This document shows positions 63,014-64,000 of a DNA stretch of 64,000 nucleotides, in pieces (the first letter of the stretch is position 1; each line of letters starts with the position of its first letter). The stretch comes from Alicyclobacillus sacchari (lineage in GTDB: Bacteria > Bacillota > Bacilli > Alicyclobacillales > Alicyclobacillaceae). Below the pieces are notes generated by a model that was not told where the DNA came from, ran no database searches, and saw nothing but the letters and a program-made list of their open reading frames with translations. A program made the translations under genes and the position numbers. The stretch is from positions 1-64,000 of the forward strand of contig NZ_SORF01000004.1 of assembly GCF_004366795.1 (NCBI RefSeq), given 5' to 3'.

Positions 63014-63463
63014 TTATAGGTTAGCGAGTCCAAGCGCTTCACGGACCTTCGGTTCGACCTTGGCAAAGCCCTTGTCACCTGCGGCTCGAAATGTGAGCGT
63101 ACCGTCATTGCCAAAGACAAAAAAAGCGGGCGTGTACTCGTTGCTGAACGCATTTGCCAGCTTGTGCCCGTTGTCGATGGCACATGGCTGGGTGATGCGG
63201 TACCGTTCGATGTCGGCTTGCACTCGCGAAATATCCGTGTCCTCTTCCATTCGTGGCATGTGCACCGCGATGGTCACGAGCCCATGCTCCGCATATTCGT
63301 CGCGCAAGCGCAGCACCTCTGGCATGGTTTCGTGGCAAATGTGGCACGAAACGGCCCAAAAATGAACCAAAACCACCTTCCCCGCTTCGATGTTTGGCTC
63401 ACCGTTTATCCATTCTGTTGCACCGGCCAAGGGGGGCATCTCAGTTCCCAGCCGCATCGGCAT
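63014..63463 (-). CDS. Thioredoxin-fold TlpA/ResA-like protein
   Basis: A 149-residue redoxin. The active site is CHIC in VVLVHFWAVSCHICHETMPE; cis-Pro region in NEYTPAFFVFGNDGTLTFRA. No signal peptide or membrane anchor, so unlike ResA it is probably cytoplasmic. ATG at 63463 has GAGGAGG 8 bases upstream; an open extension to 63553 exists. It is 122 bases downstream of the peroxiredoxin gene and could recycle it (inference). Confidence 0.85.
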   Translation of the reverse strand: MPMRLGTEMPPLAGATEWINGEPNIEAGKVVLVHFWAVSCHICHETMPEVLRLRDEYAEHGLVTIAVHMPRMEEDTDISRVQADIERYRITQPCAIDNGHKLANAFSNEYTPAFFVFGNDGTLTFRAAGDKGFAKVEPKVREALGLANL

Positions 63464-63585
63464 ACAAATAACCTCCTCACGTAAAACATCCCCGGATGAA
63501 ACATCGTCTACCGTTGACGAAGTCACTGCATATGCAAAAGGAAGTTCTGACATCGTCAGAACTCCCCGCCGTAGTCCGAACCGTA

Positions 63586-64000
63586 TTATACGGACAGCGT
63601 CTTGTCACCAGGCTTCCAGTTGGCAGCACACATACCACCGGCCTGTAAAGCCTCCAACACGCGCAAGGTCTCATCGACGCTGCGCCCGACATCATTGTTG
63701 TGCAAAACTTGGTACATCACGGTGCCGTCCGGATCGATGATGAAAAGTCCGCGCATCGCTGTACCAGTCTCTTCGTCAAGCACCTCGTAGCTCCGCGAAA
63801 CACGCTTCGTAAAATCAGAAGCAAGAGGGTAGTTCAAACCGCCAAGGCCATTCTGTGTGCGTGGTAACTGAATCCAAGCCTTATGACTATGTACGCTGTC
63901 CGTGCTTACGCCCAACACCTCTGCATCGAGGTCATGAAACTCTTGGATACGTTCGTTAAACGCCATGACTTCTGTCGGGCACACAAACGTAAAGTCCCCC
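63586..64000 (-). CDS. 2-Cys peroxiredoxin (AhpC/Tsa type), 5' end beyond the window
   Basis: The visible 138 residues start in the catalytic block DFTFVCPTEVMAFNERIQEF (peroxidatic Cys, FVCPTE), continue with GVSTDSVHSHKAWIQLPRTQ, GTAMRGLFIIDPDGTVMYQV and end with the resolving Cys in GGMCAANWKPGDKTLSV, so the enzyme is a typical 2-Cys peroxiredoxin. About 45 residues and the start lie to the right of the window. It reduces peroxides with thioredoxin or AhpF. The thioredoxin-fold gene follows on the same strand. Confidence 0.93.
   Translation of the reverse strand, partial: GDFTFVCPTEVMAFNERIQEFHDLDAEVLGVSTDSVHSHKAWIQLPRTQNGLGGLNYPLASDFTKRVSRSYEVLDEETGTAMRGLFIIDPDGTVMYQVLHNNDVGRSVDETLRVLEALQAGGMCAANWKPGDKTLSV

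Noticed and set aside
61513-63024. Long plus-strand open frame of about 500 codons
   Set aside because: It runs antisense across suhB and two other genes, is Ser/Arg/Pro-rich and has no ribosome binding site: a shadow of GC-rich coding DNA.
1-64000. Mobile elements, CRISPR arrays, tRNA or rRNA genes
   Set aside because: No transposase, integrase or phage-like product, no regularly spaced repeats, and no tRNA or rRNA sequence recognised by eye.

Overview
The window looks like chromosomal DNA of an endospore-forming member of the Bacillota, most likely from or near the Alicyclobacillaceae. Reasons: moderate to high GC, strong AGGAGG-type ribosome binding sites, frequent GTG/TTG starts, and homologues of Bacillus genes such as ytrH, ytrI, yfhH, ywhD, yunC, yuiD, ymfF/ymfH, yutE, ywfO, murT/gatD, mtnE and yfmQ. 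The genus assignment is inference. I see no rRNA, tRNA, CRISPR array, transposase or prophage.

Layout. 1-777 holds no gene I recognise. 778-4359: a YfmQ-like protein and two secreted proteins, a large beta-helix protein and one with a duplicated helical module. 4471-9284 (minus): an aromatic-compound catabolic operon. Its last three genes (MFS permease, Rieske dioxygenase alpha and beta) are intact; its first two (class III extradiol dioxygenase, alpha/beta hydrolase) are broken. 9480-10644: two secreted wall-active proteins (NlpC/P60 and 3D domain). 10663-18644 (mostly minus): housekeeping genes, including Nudix, M42 peptidase, HD phosphohydrolase, IscA-type carrier, Bcp, an Orn/Lys/Arg decarboxylase and YwhD. 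18786-20339: a secreted SpoIID-domain protein and a Pro-rich partner. 20376-25544: an MtnE-like aminotransferase, two SEDS proteins (RodA/FtsW), a glycerophosphodiesterase and a small Sm-like membrane protein. 25557-29704: metallo-hydrolase, ThpR, YusI-like protein, MurT/GatD. 29708-34371 (minus): oxidoreductases, a thioesterase and thrC-thrB. 34478-39431 (minus): NAPE-PLD-like hydrolase, M16 pair, MFS protein. 39652-43107: endonuclease IV, MazG-like, D-amino acid aminotransferase, HIT, OsmC and cupredoxin-fold proteins. 43201-44873: PAP2 and phospholipase D-like lipoprotein.

45033-49684 is the most interesting region. It is a minus-strand imuB - small DUF6504-like gene - dnaE2 operon, the architecture of an SOS mutagenesis machine. 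It is preceded by a consensus-like promoter and two matches to the Bacillus LexA/DinR operator, one upstream of and one overlapping the expected transcription start. A small single-pass membrane protein is encoded divergently from the same control region.

49789-53919: that small protein, a SWIM-domain protein overlapping an SNF2 helicase, and a small acidic protein. 54077-55199: ytrH-ytrI-yfhH, sporulation related. 55247-59487: M24 peptidase, aspartate-type permease, small membrane protein, IspH. 59568-62824: PncB, SuhB and two uncharacterised coupled genes. 62904-64000: a 26-residue membrane peptide, a thioredoxin-fold protein and an AhpC-type peroxiredoxin running off the right edge.

Start codons were chosen from visible ribosome binding sites and family length, so several differ from the longest possible frame. 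Family names come from recognition of motifs and remembered relatives; no search was run.
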